A stretch of DNA of 24,752 bases, from positions 9,549 through 34,300 of the forward strand of contig DBMK01000304.1 in assembly GCA_002298885.1 (NCBI GenBank). Reading direction: 5' to 3'. The notes beneath the pieces were generated by a model. That model saw only the letters and a list, made by a program, of their open reading frames with translations. It was not told the origin of the DNA and made no database searches. The translations under genes were made by a program, and so were the position numbers. Within the stretch, counting starts at the first letter, position 1, and the number at the start of each line of letters is the position of its first letter. This DNA is from Anaerolineaceae bacterium UBA700. Its GTDB lineage: Bacteria; Chloroflexota; Anaerolineae; Anaerolineales; Anaerolineaceae. Positions 1 through 7,736 of this stretch are shown piece after piece.

Positions 1-3
1 CAA

Positions 4-34
4 CCCCGCCCCCAAAAGAGGTTGTGAAAGAATC
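4..34. repeat. Left terminal inverted repeat of the IS
   Basis: This pairs with 1511-1541 in inverted orientation, 26 of 31 bases identical. The inner block GAGGTTGTGAAA is perfectly conserved. Confidence 0.8.
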
Positions 35-86
35 GAGAAACCGGGGAAAGGAAGCGAAGGAAAACGAGGCAGAAAATAGAAATAAA

Positions 87-119
87 CCGGACCCGCCAGG
101 AATTAGTTGGCGGGTCCGG
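87..119. terminator. Bidirectional terminator at the transposase 3' end
   Basis: A perfect 12-bp stem (CCGGACCCGCCA at 87-98, TGGCGGGTCCGG at 108-119) has a 9-base loop. It is followed on the plus strand by a run of seven T. On the minus strand the distal side is T/A-rich. It sits 8 bases beyond the transposase stop. It can end transposase transcription and also block readthrough from outside into the element. Confidence 0.75.
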
Positions 120-126
120 ACTTTTT

Positions 127-1461
127 TTATATCATTGCCAAAACCCTTTCTCTTTTCAAACGGGCAACCACCCATAAATTGAGCGTGAGAGCAAACCAAA
201 GCAGGATGCTGCGCACCTTATTTATCCCCCGCACCAAGAATTGCTGCAAGCCTCGGTTGCGGGCCTGGGCATTGACCCATTCGATGCTGGCAGCCCGTTG
301 CCTATAAATGGCCTTCGCCTCTTCGGTTTGCATGCGTTCTTTCCAAGTCGACACTCCCGGTCCATTGGCTTGCCGTGAGGGTTTTGCTGGGGGTCTGGCA
401 CGCCGAAGCTGGGGCAGAGGCGCATATACATCGATCTGGCGTTGGAAGGTATCTTCGATATCCAGCACGGTAACAAACCCTCCATCCACCAGATGTTCTT
501 TTGGCTTGCGTTGATAGCGTTTTTCGATCTGGTCGAGCATGAGGCACATTTGGCCTTGATCCACCTGATTGGTCGCTTCCACGCCTACCACAATCCCGCT
601 TTCTACATCGACTGCAAATTCGCCGTTGTAGGCCGGTCGTAATCCTCCATCCGGCATGGTCATCGCCCGGGCTTCCGGATCGGTGGTTGAGGCTCGCTCT
701 TCCTTGCGTTGCGATTTCTTTTTGTGATTTTTGGCTTTCTGTTGCTTTACTTCCTCAATCTCCTCCAAGGCTTTCTTCACCCGCTTGACCCGCTCTTGCG
801 CCGCTCGTTGGCGAGCTGCCCGGGTCCGATCACTCATGTCCTCCAATTCTTTTTGCCCTGCCTCTTTCAACTGCTCCACTTGCTCCTGGGCCGCTTTCAA
901 AAATATCTCTAACCGCATCTGCCGCCGAAAACTCCTCGTCCCTGCATTCGCCCGCACGCGCACCCCGTCCTGTGCCGTCCGCTCCAGCTTGACAACCCCT
1001 TCACTCATCAAGGCTGCTACACTCTCCGTCAGCAGTTCATCCAACTCTTTTTCACACAACACCCGAAAATCGGACAGGGTGTGGTAATTTACACTCACCC
1101 CTCCCAGAATCCATTGGTAAGCTAGATTCTCCTCACATAATCGCCCCAACTCTCGAGCGCTCCCAACCCCCTCGGTCGTCGCATATAACCATAATGCCAC
1201 CAGAATTGCCGGATCGATGGCTGGCCGGCCCGCTGCCCCTTCTAAGGCTTCCACCCGTTCGTAAAACCGGCTCAGGTCATATCCCTCCACCATCTCCCAT
1301 ACAATCCGCACTTTATGGTCTTCCGCTACCAGACTATCCAGAGCTGCTACCCTCATTTCTACCTGCTGCCGGTTCGCTTTCGCTATCCTGGGTTTCCCAA
1401 TTCCTGGCTTCCCTGTTAGCTGGACTGTCTCTTCTGGCATCTCAATGAGCGGTCTTTGCAT
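127..1461 (-). CDS. IS1182-family DDE transposase
   Basis: This 444-residue protein catalyses movement of the surrounding insertion sequence. The N-terminal part (about residues 75-150) has the DUF772 layout with GRPAIDPAILVALWLYA and a helical DNA-binding region. The block RTAQDGVRVRANAG follows at about 160-175. Then comes a highly charged, probably coiled-coil insert of about 70 residues, and a DDE nuclease core with YNGEFAVDVESG and LVDGGFVT. The C-terminal helix NKVRSILLWFALTLNLW is typical of the family. The start is supported by AAGGAGA 8 bases upstream (1470-1476). The reading frame is uninterrupted, and the gene is bounded by inverted repeats. Exact catalytic residues were not assigned with certainty. 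Confidence 0.9.
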   Translation of the reverse strand: MQRPLIEMPEETVQLTGKPGIGKPRIAKANRQQVEMRVAALDSLVAEDHKVRIVWEMVEGYDLSRFYERVEALEGAAGRPAIDPAILVALWLYATTEGVGSARELGRLCEENLAYQWILGGVSVNYHTLSDFRVLCEKELDELLTESVAALMSEGVVKLERTAQDGVRVRANAGTRSFRRQMRLEIFLKAAQEQVEQLKEAGQKELEDMSDRTRAARQRAAQERVKRVKKALEEIEEVKQQKAKNHKKKSQRKEERASTTDPEARAMTMPDGGLRPAYNGEFAVDVESGIVVGVEATNQVDQGQMCLMLDQIEKRYQRKPKEHLVDGGFVTVLDIEDTFQRQIDVYAPLPQLRRARPPAKPSRQANGPGVSTWKERMQTEEAKAIYRQRAASIEWVNAQARNRGLQQFLVRGINKVRSILLWFALTLNLWVVARLKRERVLAMI

Positions 1462-1510
1462 GCCCTGTCTCCTTTTCCCCTATCTTACTGGCTTTCTTTA
1501 AGGTTGAGAA

Positions 1511-1541
1511 GATTTTTTCACAACCTCAAATCGGGGCGGGG
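1511..1541. repeat. Right terminal inverted repeat of the IS
   Basis: This is the inverted partner of 4-34. It lies 49 bases upstream of the transposase start codon, so it is also close to where the transposase promoter should be. Confidence 0.8.
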
Positions 1542-1545
1542 GGAT

Positions 1546-1603
1546 TAAAAACCGAGAATTTTTGGCCGTCCGCATGCGGACGGCTAAAAATTCTCGGTTT
1601 TTA
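1546..1603. repeat. 58-bp near-perfect palindrome next to the IS
   Basis: The two 29-base arms (1546-1574 and 1575-1603) are reverse complements except for one base, with no loop between them. The arms begin TAAAAACCGAGAATTTTT and the centre is CCGCATGCGG. It starts only a few bases from the IS end, so it may be the insertion target or a terminator-like repeat. Confidence 0.85.
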
Positions 1604-1610
1604 GAAAAAG

Positions 1611-1658
1611 CCCCCTCTCCACCCCGTGGATCGCGAAGCATGCCTGTGGTAGAGGGGG
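1611..1658. repeat. Inverted repeat CCCCCTCT / AGAGGGGG
   Basis: Short arms at 1611-1618 and 1651-1658 flank about 32 bases and are followed by a G-rich tract (GTTGGGGGTGAGG). The skewed composition suggests a dispersed intergenic repeat. Confidence 0.5.
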
Positions 1659-1724
1659 TTGGGGGTGAGGTCAATGCCGGAATTTTAAAAAGGCCAAACT
1701 CCAGGGGGAAATACTTAATTCCGA

Positions 1725-1753
1725 GATTTTTGGGCGATATTTCGCCCAAAATC
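1725..1753. repeat. Hairpin GATTTTTGGGCGA / TCGCCCAAAATC
   Basis: Twelve paired bases with one bulged T close around a four-base loop. The left flank CCGAGATTTTTGG resembles the left arm of the palindrome at 1546-1603. The outer GATTTT/AAAATC ends recur in the hairpin at 4900-4948. Confidence 0.6.
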
Positions 1754-1769
1754 TAGGAAAGATGCTGCT

Positions 1770-1791
1770 CCCCTCCCCTTCAGGGGAGGGG
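1770..1791 (-). terminator. C/G-rich stem-loop after the ARMT1-like gene
   Basis: Perfect 10-bp arms (CCCCTCCCCT, AGGGGAGGGG) enclose a two-base loop. A third copy of AGGGGAGGGG follows at 1794-1803. It lies 33 bases beyond the stop codon of the minus-strand gene at 1825. There is no clear T-run on the minus strand, so a role as a terminator is only possible; it may simply be a repeat. Confidence 0.4.
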
Positions 1792-1824
1792 CCAGGGGAG
1801 GGGTCAGGTTTAGGGCGGTGGCAT

Positions 1825-2988
1825 TCAAATTAACTGAAGAATGCCGTGCTCGCCGTTGATGAGCCAGTGCGGGTCGGTTTCGTCCAGCAGGCGCACCTGG
1901 GCGGAGGACAGGCCGGCGACAACCTGGCTCTTGGGAGTGCGCAGAACGGCCGTGGGACAGGGCAGGTAACCCAATATGTCCCGCATGGGAGTGGTGGGGT
2001 CCCAGTGATAGTCGCCCAGCAGGCGGCGGTAGTTCAGGTCCCCCTTGAAAAGGGCCAGACTGGGGCCGGCGAGGACGCGCCGTATTTCGGAGGGAACGTC
2101 GAAATAGGTGAGGCCGCTCGACCAGAGCGGGTCGGGGTTGAGCTGGAGGCGGCCCTGGGCCAGAGCGCCTTCGAGGCGGCGGGCGGCATCCCGGCAGAGC
2201 GAGCTGGGAGAGGCGAGCAGGACCCGCAGCGAGGCCAGCACGTCCTTGGGCATGGCGTCGGAGAGGAAGAAGGGAACCCCCTTCAAATGCAAGGTCACCT
2301 GCTCGACCCACCCCTGAGCTAACAGAAAATCGACCAGGCCCAGGTCGAAATACAGCTCGACGCCCACGTTGTCCAGGACGTAGGCCAGCGAGGAGAGGCC
2401 TTTTGCCAGCATGCCAGCGATGGGGCGGGCGTGGTCGACGACCAGGCGGTTGTTCTCCAGGCCGTGGCGCGGGTCGAATTCGCCGAAGAAGTTGCTCAGG
2501 TCCACCCGGTTGCCCCACAGGCAAGCGTAGAGCAGAGCCTCGCAGCGGATTTCGTCGCCGGCCATAGTCGAAACTTCCTCAAGGACGCGTTCCAGGTGGA
2601 CGGCGTTCTTTTCGACCTGGGCATCCTTGGCGGCCTGGAATGGGTCGCGCCCCTGGGTGGGGCCGGGGTCGAAATAGCGCACAGCTTCGAGCAGGCGCCG
2701 GTAGAAGAAGGCCTCGGCAAAGTAGAAAGGCAAGTCCAGCCAGGGAGAGCCGGGAAAAGCCGCAAGTTGAGCGTTCCATTGGGCGGCATCGGGCTGGGAG
2801 CCGGACAGGGGCCGGACAGGCGCGGGCCGGTTCAGCTCGGCCTGCAGGGTGCGTAAATTTTCCTGCACAGAATTGAGGTTTTCATTTTGCTTCAGGGCGG
2901 ATTCGACGATCTTCGGCAGGCGCTCGCGAATCGTGTGTTGGGCGAAGGAGCCGGGGTCTGAGGTGCGGATGGGGGGAGGGTGGGACAT
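1825..2988 (-). CDS. ARMT1-like DUF89 damage-control phosphatase
   Basis: This 387-residue cytosolic protein resembles the ARMT1 branch (subfamily III) of DUF89. These are metal-dependent phosphatases thought to remove damaged or overflow sugar phosphates; the human member was also described as a carboxyl methyltransferase. Visible family blocks are LWGNRVDLSN (157-166), VLDNVGVELYFDLGLVDFLL (204-223) with the metal-binding Asp-Asn pair, LFKGDLNYRRLLGD (313-326) and LRTPKSQVVAGL (349-360). The closing segment LINGEHGILQL resembles the ARMT1 C-terminus. The length fits the family. No strong ribosome-binding site precedes the chosen ATG. The gene stands alone and diverges from the oxidoreductase gene. 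A sugar-phosphate substrate is inferred from the family. Confidence 0.85.
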   Translation of the reverse strand: MSHPPPIRTSDPGSFAQHTIRERLPKIVESALKQNENLNSVQENLRTLQAELNRPAPVRPLSGSQPDAAQWNAQLAAFPGSPWLDLPFYFAEAFFYRRLLEAVRYFDPGPTQGRDPFQAAKDAQVEKNAVHLERVLEEVSTMAGDEIRCEALLYACLWGNRVDLSNFFGEFDPRHGLENNRLVVDHARPIAGMLAKGLSSLAYVLDNVGVELYFDLGLVDFLLAQGWVEQVTLHLKGVPFFLSDAMPKDVLASLRVLLASPSSLCRDAARRLEGALAQGRLQLNPDPLWSSGLTYFDVPSEIRRVLAGPSLALFKGDLNYRRLLGDYHWDPTTPMRDILGYLPCPTAVLRTPKSQVVAGLSSAQVRLLDETDPHWLINGEHGILQLI

Positions 2989-3141
2989 GGGGAAGGCAGT
3001 CAGTGGAGAAGTCGGTCAGGCAGTAGTCGGGAGTTGGACCTGCGTCCTCGTCCAGCCAATCGATACGAGTATACCAGAAGGTCAAACGGGGAGGCCTGAC
3101 CTGCGCCGATGCTGGCGCCGGTTTATAAGTCTTTTAGTGTT

Positions 3142-3165
3142 TTGGTCAACAATTATGCATATAAT
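3142..3165 (+). promoter_or_regulatory. Possible promoter of the oxidoreductase gene
   Basis: A consensus -10 box TATAAT lies at 3160-3165, about 60 bases before the start codon, within an A/T-rich patch in otherwise G/C-rich DNA. No -35 box is correctly spaced (TTGGTC at 3142 is only 12 bases away), so support rests on the -10 box alone. Confidence 0.35.
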
Positions 3166-3224
3166 TAATCCAGGCTTCCAGATAGGCTGGCGGCGCGGGG
3201 TCAAATGGTTGGTAGGAGGGAAAC

Positions 3225-4721
3225 ATGCCTGATTACGACGTAATTGTAATTGGCGCAGGCCTGGGAGGGTTATCCTCGGGGGCGCTGCTGGCCAAGAGCG
3301 GCCGCAAGGTGCTGGTGTTGGAGCAGAGCGGCCGGGTGGGCGGGTGCTGTTCCACCTTCGAGAAAGACGGCTATCACTTCGACGTGGGCGCTTCGATCGT
3401 CGAGATCATCCAGCCGATCGAGCGGGTCTTCGAGCAGCTCGGCACGACCTTCCAGAAAGAGGTGGACCTGATCGCTTGCGACCCGATCATGTCGTACATC
3501 TTCCCGGACGGCAAGCGCATCACTTACCCGCTCTCGGTTGCCAAGACGGGCGAGATCATCGCCGCCATTTCGCCGGAGGATGGCCGCCGCTGGCACGATT
3601 TCGTCGCCTTTGCCGACGACCTGATGCAGGTGACCCTGGATACCTTCTTTATCGAACCGGCCAGCACGCTGACCGATATGGTCCGCCTGGCCCAGAAGAA
3701 TCCGCGCTTCCTCAAGTATTTGCCGGTGTTCCTCTCCAGCTACCAGGATATCCTGCAAAAATATTTCAAGAACGAGACCGTGCTCAAAACCATGGGCTAC
3801 CAATCGTTGTATTTTGGGCTGCCTCCGGCGCTGGTGCCAGGGCCGTACGGCATGGTGCCTTACACCGAGCATGTGGGTATTTATTATCCGCGAGGCGGCA
3901 TGATCAAGATCCCCGAGGCGCTGCAGCGCTGTGGTGAGCGCAGCGGGATGGAGGTGCGCCTGAATGCACGCGTCAGCCGGGTGCTGCTGCAGGGAAGTCA
4001 TATGGTTGGGGTAGCCCTGGCCGACGGGAGCGAGATCTCGTGCAAGGCGATCGTTTCTGACATCAACGCTCGCACGCTTTACCTGAACTTGATCGGGGAA
4101 GCAAACCTGCCGGCGATGGTGGTCAGGGGCATCAAGAGCTACAAGTATTCCATCTCTGTGCCGATGATCTACGTGGGTCTGGATTACGAGCCTCCCCTGG
4201 AGGCGCACCACAGCGTGATCGCCGCCTCGCCGGAGGATATCAACCATTATTGGTGGAACAATACGCTGACCGGGCACCTGGCCTACGATAATTTCGGCCT
4301 GATCTGCTGGTCGACGCACACCGACCCGAGCCTGGCGCCGGAGGGGAAGCACATCCTGAACCTGATCCCCGAGGGTTTCTACAACCTGGCGACGGCCAGT
4401 TGGGACGAGGAAAAGCCGCGCTTCGTCGAGCGCACGATTGCCAACCTGTCGCGCAGCGCCATCCCAGGCCTGAAGGATCACCTGACCGTGGTCGACTGCG
4501 CCACCCCGCTGGACTTCGAGCGGCGACTGCTGCTGCCGGGAGGCGCGATCTATTGCTTTCAGCAGGATCTTCCGGCCCAGGCCGTGTTCCGGCCGGCGGC
4601 GCGCTCGAAGAGCGTGGCGGGGCTGTACCTGGCCGGCTCGTCGACTCATCCCGGCGGCGGGGTGCCGACTACCATCGCCTCGGGCCTGATCGCCGCCCGC
4701 CTGGTGGACCAGTACGATTAA
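3225..4721 (+). CDS. CrtI/CrtISO-family FAD-dependent oxidoreductase
   Basis: This 498-residue flavoprotein belongs to the phytoene desaturase / carotenoid isomerase / retinol saturase group (COG1233-like). The N-terminus has an FAD-binding Rossmann fold, VIVIGAGLGGLSSGALLAKS (G10, G12, G15), then the conserved GRVGGCCSTFEKDGYHFDVG (36-55). The C-terminus carries GLYLAGSSTHPGGGVPTTIASG, the second FAD-contact motif of CrtI proteins. The start is well supported by AGGAGGG at 3214-3220. No phytoene synthase or other carotenoid gene is in the window, so the substrate (carotene desaturation, isomerisation, or another polyene/lipid) cannot be assigned. A small membrane-protein gene follows 15 bases downstream and is probably cotranscribed. 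Confidence 0.9.
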   Translation: MPDYDVIVIGAGLGGLSSGALLAKSGRKVLVLEQSGRVGGCCSTFEKDGYHFDVGASIVEIIQPIERVFEQLGTTFQKEVDLIACDPIMSYIFPDGKRITYPLSVAKTGEIIAAISPEDGRRWHDFVAFADDLMQVTLDTFFIEPASTLTDMVRLAQKNPRFLKYLPVFLSSYQDILQKYFKNETVLKTMGYQSLYFGLPPALVPGPYGMVPYTEHVGIYYPRGGMIKIPEALQRCGERSGMEVRLNARVSRVLLQGSHMVGVALADGSEISCKAIVSDINARTLYLNLIGEANLPAMVVRGIKSYKYSISVPMIYVGLDYEPPLEAHHSVIAASPEDINHYWWNNTLTGHLAYDNFGLICWSTHTDPSLAPEGKHILNLIPEGFYNLATASWDEEKPRFVERTIANLSRSAIPGLKDHLTVVDCATPLDFERRLLLPGGAIYCFQQDLPAQAVFRPAARSKSVAGLYLAGSSTHPGGGVPTTIASGLIAARLVDQYD

Positions 4722-4736
4722 AGTGGGGAGGAAAAC

Positions 4737-4895
4737 ATGCAACGCAAATCCGGATTTATTCCTGCCATGTGGGTGATTGCGCTGGCGTCACTTTTTATTG
4801 TGCTCTGGTATGCCCGCCTGAGCGAGCGCCAGAAGCAGTTCGTGTTCAACCTGCTGCGCCAGGTACCCGACCTGCCGTCGAGGTACATGGTTTAA
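4737..4895 (+). CDS. Small single-span membrane protein, 52 residues
   Basis: This short gene begins ATGCAACGC after a strong GGGGAGGA ribosome-binding site (4725-4732) and ends with TAA. The product has a basic N-terminus (MQRKSGF), one predicted membrane helix at about residues 8-26 (IPAMWVIALASLFIVLWYA) and a charged, probably amphipathic tail (RLSERQKQFVFNLLRQ). The predicted orientation is N-terminus in, by the positive charge at the start. It lies 15 bases behind the FAD oxidoreductase and just before a strong hairpin, so the two genes likely form one transcript. The family is not recognised. It could anchor or accompany the oxidoreductase at the membrane (inference from context only). 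Confidence 0.7.
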   Translation: MQRKSGFIPAMWVIALASLFIVLWYARLSERQKQFVFNLLRQVPDLPSRYMV

Positions 4896-4899
4896 TGGG

Positions 4900-4948
4900 G
4901 ATTTTGGAAAATTTTAGGCCGCATTGCGGCCTAAATTTTTCCAAAATC
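4900..4948. terminator. Long hairpin between convergent genes
   Basis: Arms of 23 bases (4900-4922 and 4926-4948) pair with one mismatch around a three-base centre. The stem begins GATTTTGGAAAA and its inner part is AGGCCGC. It lies 4 bases after the small membrane-protein gene (plus) and 27 bases after araA (minus). A bidirectional terminator role is likely. Its outer ends resemble the hairpin at 1725-1753. Confidence 0.7.
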
Positions 4949-4975
4949 TATTCGATTGTCACCTACCAAATAATA

Positions 4976-6481
4976 TTAGCATCCATTTGCTAGATGATAG
5001 TACATGGCGTTCCAGCGCAGCTCTTTTTTGAACTCTGTCAGTTTGGTCTCGTTGTCGATGAGCAGGAACTCAATCCCGGCCATGCCGGCGAAATCCTCGA
5101 GCATCTCCGCGCTGACAGCTTGGCTGAACCCGGTGTGGTGAGCCCCTCCAGCCAGGATCCAGGCGGCAGCGGCCACCTGCAGGCTCGGACGCGGCAGCCA
5201 GACCGCGCTGGCCACCGGCAGCTTGGCCAGCGGCGCATCCGGATCGACCACGTCCACTTCGTTTACCACCATGCGGAAGCGGTCACCCATGTCAAGCAGG
5301 GTGGCATTCAACGCAGGCCCTTCTTTGACACTGAAGACAAGCCGGGCCGGATCATCCTTGCCTCCAATGGAAAGCGGGTGCATCTCAAGAGAAGCCTTTT
5401 TCCCGGCCAGAGAGGCGCATACTTCCAGCATATGCGCACCGAGGACTCTGGCTTTGCCCTGTTCCAGATGGTATGTGTAATCTTCCATAAAGGAAGTACC
5501 GCCTTCCAGACCGGCAGCCATCACTTTCATAGCCCGCACCAGGGCAGAAGTCTTCCAATCACCTTCAGCCCCAAAGCCATAACCATCCGCCATGAGGCGT
5601 TGCACAGCCAGGCCGGGAAGCTGCCTCAGCCCGAACAGGTCTTCAAAGGTGGTGGTGAACGCCTTAAACCCGCCTTCCTCCAGAAAGGCGCGCATTCCCA
5701 ACTCAATCCGGGCGGATTCACGCAGCGAGGCACGCTGGCTGCCATTGGGGCGTAAATCTGCAGCGACGGTATATGTATCGTCATATTCCTGCACCAGACG
5801 GTCGATCTGGCCATCGGTTACGGCTTCGATGAATTTAACCAACTCGCCCATCCCGTAACCGTTGACCGAAAAGCCCAGCATAATCTGTGCGGAAACCTTA
5901 TTGCCCTCGGTCACTGCCACCTCGCGCATGTTATCACCGAAGCGGGCCACGCGTACTCCCTGTAGGTCATGCCACGCGCAAGCTGCCCGCATCCAGGAGG
6001 CAAGGCCAGACAGTACGTCCGCATCCTGCCAGAAGCCGACCACTACTTTGCGCTCCAGGCGCATGCGGCTGCCAATGAAACCGAACTCCCGGTCACCGTG
6101 GGCCGATTGGTTTAGATTCATGAAATCCATGTCAATCTCCGACCACGGCAGATCACAGTTGTACTGGGTGTGCAGGTGCAGGAACGGCTTATGCAAGGCA
6201 TTCAACCCGGCAATCCACATCTTGGCCGGGGAAAAGGTGTGCATCCACGTCACCAATCCTATGCAGTCCGCGGCGTTGTTAGCATCCCGGCAGAGGGCGG
6301 TGATCTTATCCGGCGTGGTAACCACTGGCTTGAAGACCAGCTTCACAGGCAACATACCAGAGCAGTTCAACCATTCCACCATCTCTCGGGAATGTTGCTC
6401 CACTTTCTTGAGAGTTGCTTCGCCGTAGAGATGCTGGCTTCCGGTAACAAACCAAACTTCATTTTTGCTGATATCTATCAT
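4976..6481 (-). CDS. araA: L-arabinose isomerase
   Basis: This cytosolic enzyme converts L-arabinose to L-ribulose with a divalent metal (usually Mn2+), the first step of arabinose catabolism. At 501 residues it has the normal length. The N-terminus carries the signature [11 protein letters not shown] (10-20). The four catalytic or metal ligands of E. coli AraA are visible in register: E306 (in [10 protein letters not shown]), E333 (in [10 protein letters not shown]), H350 (in LGAHMLEV) and a histidine at 448-449 (AHHTGFS). The start has a GGAGGC ribosome-binding site about 6 bases upstream. It is second in an operon behind a LacI-type regulator, 45 bases apart. Ribulokinase and ribulose-phosphate epimerase genes are not in the window. 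Confidence 0.97.
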   Translation of the reverse strand: MIDISKNEVWFVTGSQHLYGEATLKKVEQHSREMVEWLNCSGMLPVKLVFKPVVTTPDKITALCRDANNAADCIGLVTWMHTFSPAKMWIAGLNALHKPFLHLHTQYNCDLPWSEIDMDFMNLNQSAHGDREFGFIGSRMRLERKVVVGFWQDADVLSGLASWMRAACAWHDLQGVRVARFGDNMREVAVTEGNKVSAQIMLGFSVNGYGMGELVKFIEAVTDGQIDRLVQEYDDTYTVAADLRPNGSQRASLRESARIELGMRAFLEEGGFKAFTTTFEDLFGLRQLPGLAVQRLMADGYGFGAEGDWKTSALVRAMKVMAAGLEGGTSFMEDYTYHLEQGKARVLGAHMLEVCASLAGKKASLEMHPLSIGGKDDPARLVFSVKEGPALNATLLDMGDRFRMVVNEVDVVDPDAPLAKLPVASAVWLPRPSLQVAAAAWILAGGAHHTGFSQAVSAEMLEDFAGMAGIEFLLIDNETKLTEFKKELRWNAMYYHLANGC

Positions 6482-6526
6482 GAAAGCCTCCGTAAGCTAT
6501 TCCTGTATCCGTCTTCCGCTCGATGG

Positions 6527-7567
6527 TTAAGCTTTAATCCTCACACTGCTGCCACGCAGAACCAGATCCGGCAACAATAGGATGGTCTGCGGTTCTACCT
6601 GTTCCTTGCGCTGCGCTACTTCAATCTGCTTGACCACTTCCCGGACCGCCTGGCAGCCCAGCTCATAATGGTTGTAATTAACGGTGGTCAGGGAAGGCCA
6701 AAAGTAGGCGGATTCGGCAAAATTATCGTATCCCACCACTGCCAGGTCCTCCGGCACGCAGATGCCGCGACGCATGGCAACATGCATTACTGCAAGCGCC
6801 ATCTGGTCGTTTGCGGCAAAGACAGCATCCATCTGGGGGTAGGATTCTAGCAACTGCTCAAATGCAACTTCTCCGCTGGAGGATGACCAGTTGCCCTCGC
6901 GCCAATAAAAATCCGTCACCTTTATCCCTGCCTCTTGCAATGTTTCCTGCCAGGCCTGGCGACGCTGCCGGGCTTCCCACCATTCCAGAGGACCTGAAAT
7001 GTGGCCGATATGGCGGTATCCCTGCGCCAACAGATGACGGGTAGCCAGTACGCCTCCGGCATAGTTATCCACAGAGATGGTAGTCACTCCTGGGCGTGCT
7101 TGCATCGTAAGAAAGACCACCGGCACCGGCACATCCTGCAAGATCTCATCCACCCAGCGGTGATTATCACCGATCTCAGGCACCGCCCAGACGATCCCAT
7201 CCACATGGTGCGAAAGCAAATTCTGCAGAAGCGGATTGATATCTTCCATGTCAAAATGAGGCTGTTCTTCCAGGAGCAGGGAATATTTGAGTTGCCCGGC
7301 TGTGCTGGTAATGCCATTTAACGTACGGGAGGGGCCAATATATTTCAGGCCTGCTGTGACCACGCCGAGGGTGTAACTACGCCGCTGGATCAGGCTGCGT
7401 GCCAGCGCGCTGGGTAGGTAATTCATATCGGAGATGATCTGCTGGATACGCCCGCGCGTTTCAGGTGAAACATCCGGCCGGCCATTGATCACACGGGAAA
7501 CGGTTTGAGTGGAAACACCAGCAGTTTTAGCAACTTCTTTGATAGTCGAGCGCTTATTTGTGATCAT
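6527..7567 (-). CDS. LacI-family transcriptional regulator
   Basis: This 346-residue regulator has an N-terminal LacI helix-turn-helix (residues about 7-33: STIKEVAKTAGVSTQTVSRV, then NGRPDVS). The hinge helix is LPSALARSL (51-59). The periplasmic-binding-protein-like effector domain follows (about 65-340), with GYRHIGHISGP, FAANDQMALAVMHVA and VPEDLAVVGYDNF. It sits directly upstream of araA, so the effector is probably L-arabinose or a derivative, and autoregulation is likely. Palindromic GTTATCG elements lie 37-69 bases before the start codon. A closely related element lies at the promoter of the neighbouring importer operon, which suggests this protein controls both. It is not related to the GntR-type AraR of Bacillus in its DNA-binding part. 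Confidence 0.93.
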   Translation of the reverse strand: MITNKRSTIKEVAKTAGVSTQTVSRVINGRPDVSPETRGRIQQIISDMNYLPSALARSLIQRRSYTLGVVTAGLKYIGPSRTLNGITSTAGQLKYSLLLEEQPHFDMEDINPLLQNLLSHHVDGIVWAVPEIGDNHRWVDEILQDVPVPVVFLTMQARPGVTTISVDNYAGGVLATRHLLAQGYRHIGHISGPLEWWEARQRRQAWQETLQEAGIKVTDFYWREGNWSSSSGEVAFEQLLESYPQMDAVFAANDQMALAVMHVAMRRGICVPEDLAVVGYDNFAESAYFWPSLTTVNYNHYELGCQAVREVVKQIEVAQRKEQVEPQTILLLPDLVLRGSSVRIKA

Positions 7568-7603
7568 GGCAGCAATCTATATATCTTCGGATAGAAATTT
7601 ATC

Positions 7604-7636
7604 GTTATCGTTCCCGATATCGATAACAGGTTAACG
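7604..7636. promoter_or_regulatory. Candidate LacI-type operator upstream of lacI-araA
   Basis: The core GTTATCGTTCCCGATATCG (7604-7622) matches 17 of 19 bases with a site in front of the importer operon (12685-12703). It also contains a perfect inverted pair, GTTATCG (7604-7610) and CGATAAC (7621-7627), followed by a third element GTTAACG (7630-7636). The position 37-69 bases upstream of the regulator's start codon fits autorepression. No convincing -35/-10 pair was found here. Confidence 0.65.
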
Positions 7637-7736
7637 AACACAAGATGGTCTGGCAAGGATTTAATTTTCTTTAACACGGCCTCTTAAATCCTCTGGTTTC
7701 AACTTTAAAAATGTAACTTCGCACTTCGGATTTTCT

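Larger units (their letters stand above)
4..1541 (-). mobile_element. Complete IS1182-family insertion sequence
   Basis: The two ends form 31-bp imperfect inverted repeats: bases 4-34 against the reverse complement of 1511-1541 match at 26 of 31 positions. The shared blocks are CCCCGCCCC, GAGGTTGTGAAA and AATC. Between them lies one intact transposase gene on the minus strand. The length of about 1.54 kb and the single-gene layout fit the IS1182 family. Only three bases of left flank are visible, so a target duplication cannot be checked. The right end abuts a large palindrome (1546-1603). Everything needed for transposition seems intact, so the copy may be recent or active (inference). Confidence 0.85.
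1462..1824. other. Gene-free stretch rich in palindromes
   Basis: This stretch between the transposase and the ARMT1-like gene contains no credible gene. It holds the IS right end, a 58-bp palindrome (1546-1603), an inverted repeat of CCCCCTCT/AGAGGGGG (1611-1658), a smaller hairpin (1725-1753) and a C/G-rich stem-loop (1770-1791). These look like dispersed intergenic repeats rather than regulatory sites of one gene. Confidence 0.6.

Noticed and set aside
1611..1803. CRISPR array
   Set aside because: The repeats are inverted, unequal and few, with no regular spacers and no cas genes nearby.
1715..2524. 269-residue minus-strand open frame
   Set aside because: It overlaps the ARMT1-like gene in another frame and runs into palindromic repeats; the composition is P/R/G-rich.
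3270..4742. 490-residue open frame on the minus strand
   Set aside because: It is antiparallel to the well-supported FAD oxidoreductase gene, rich in H/R/Q as expected of a G/C-rich shadow, and matches no family.
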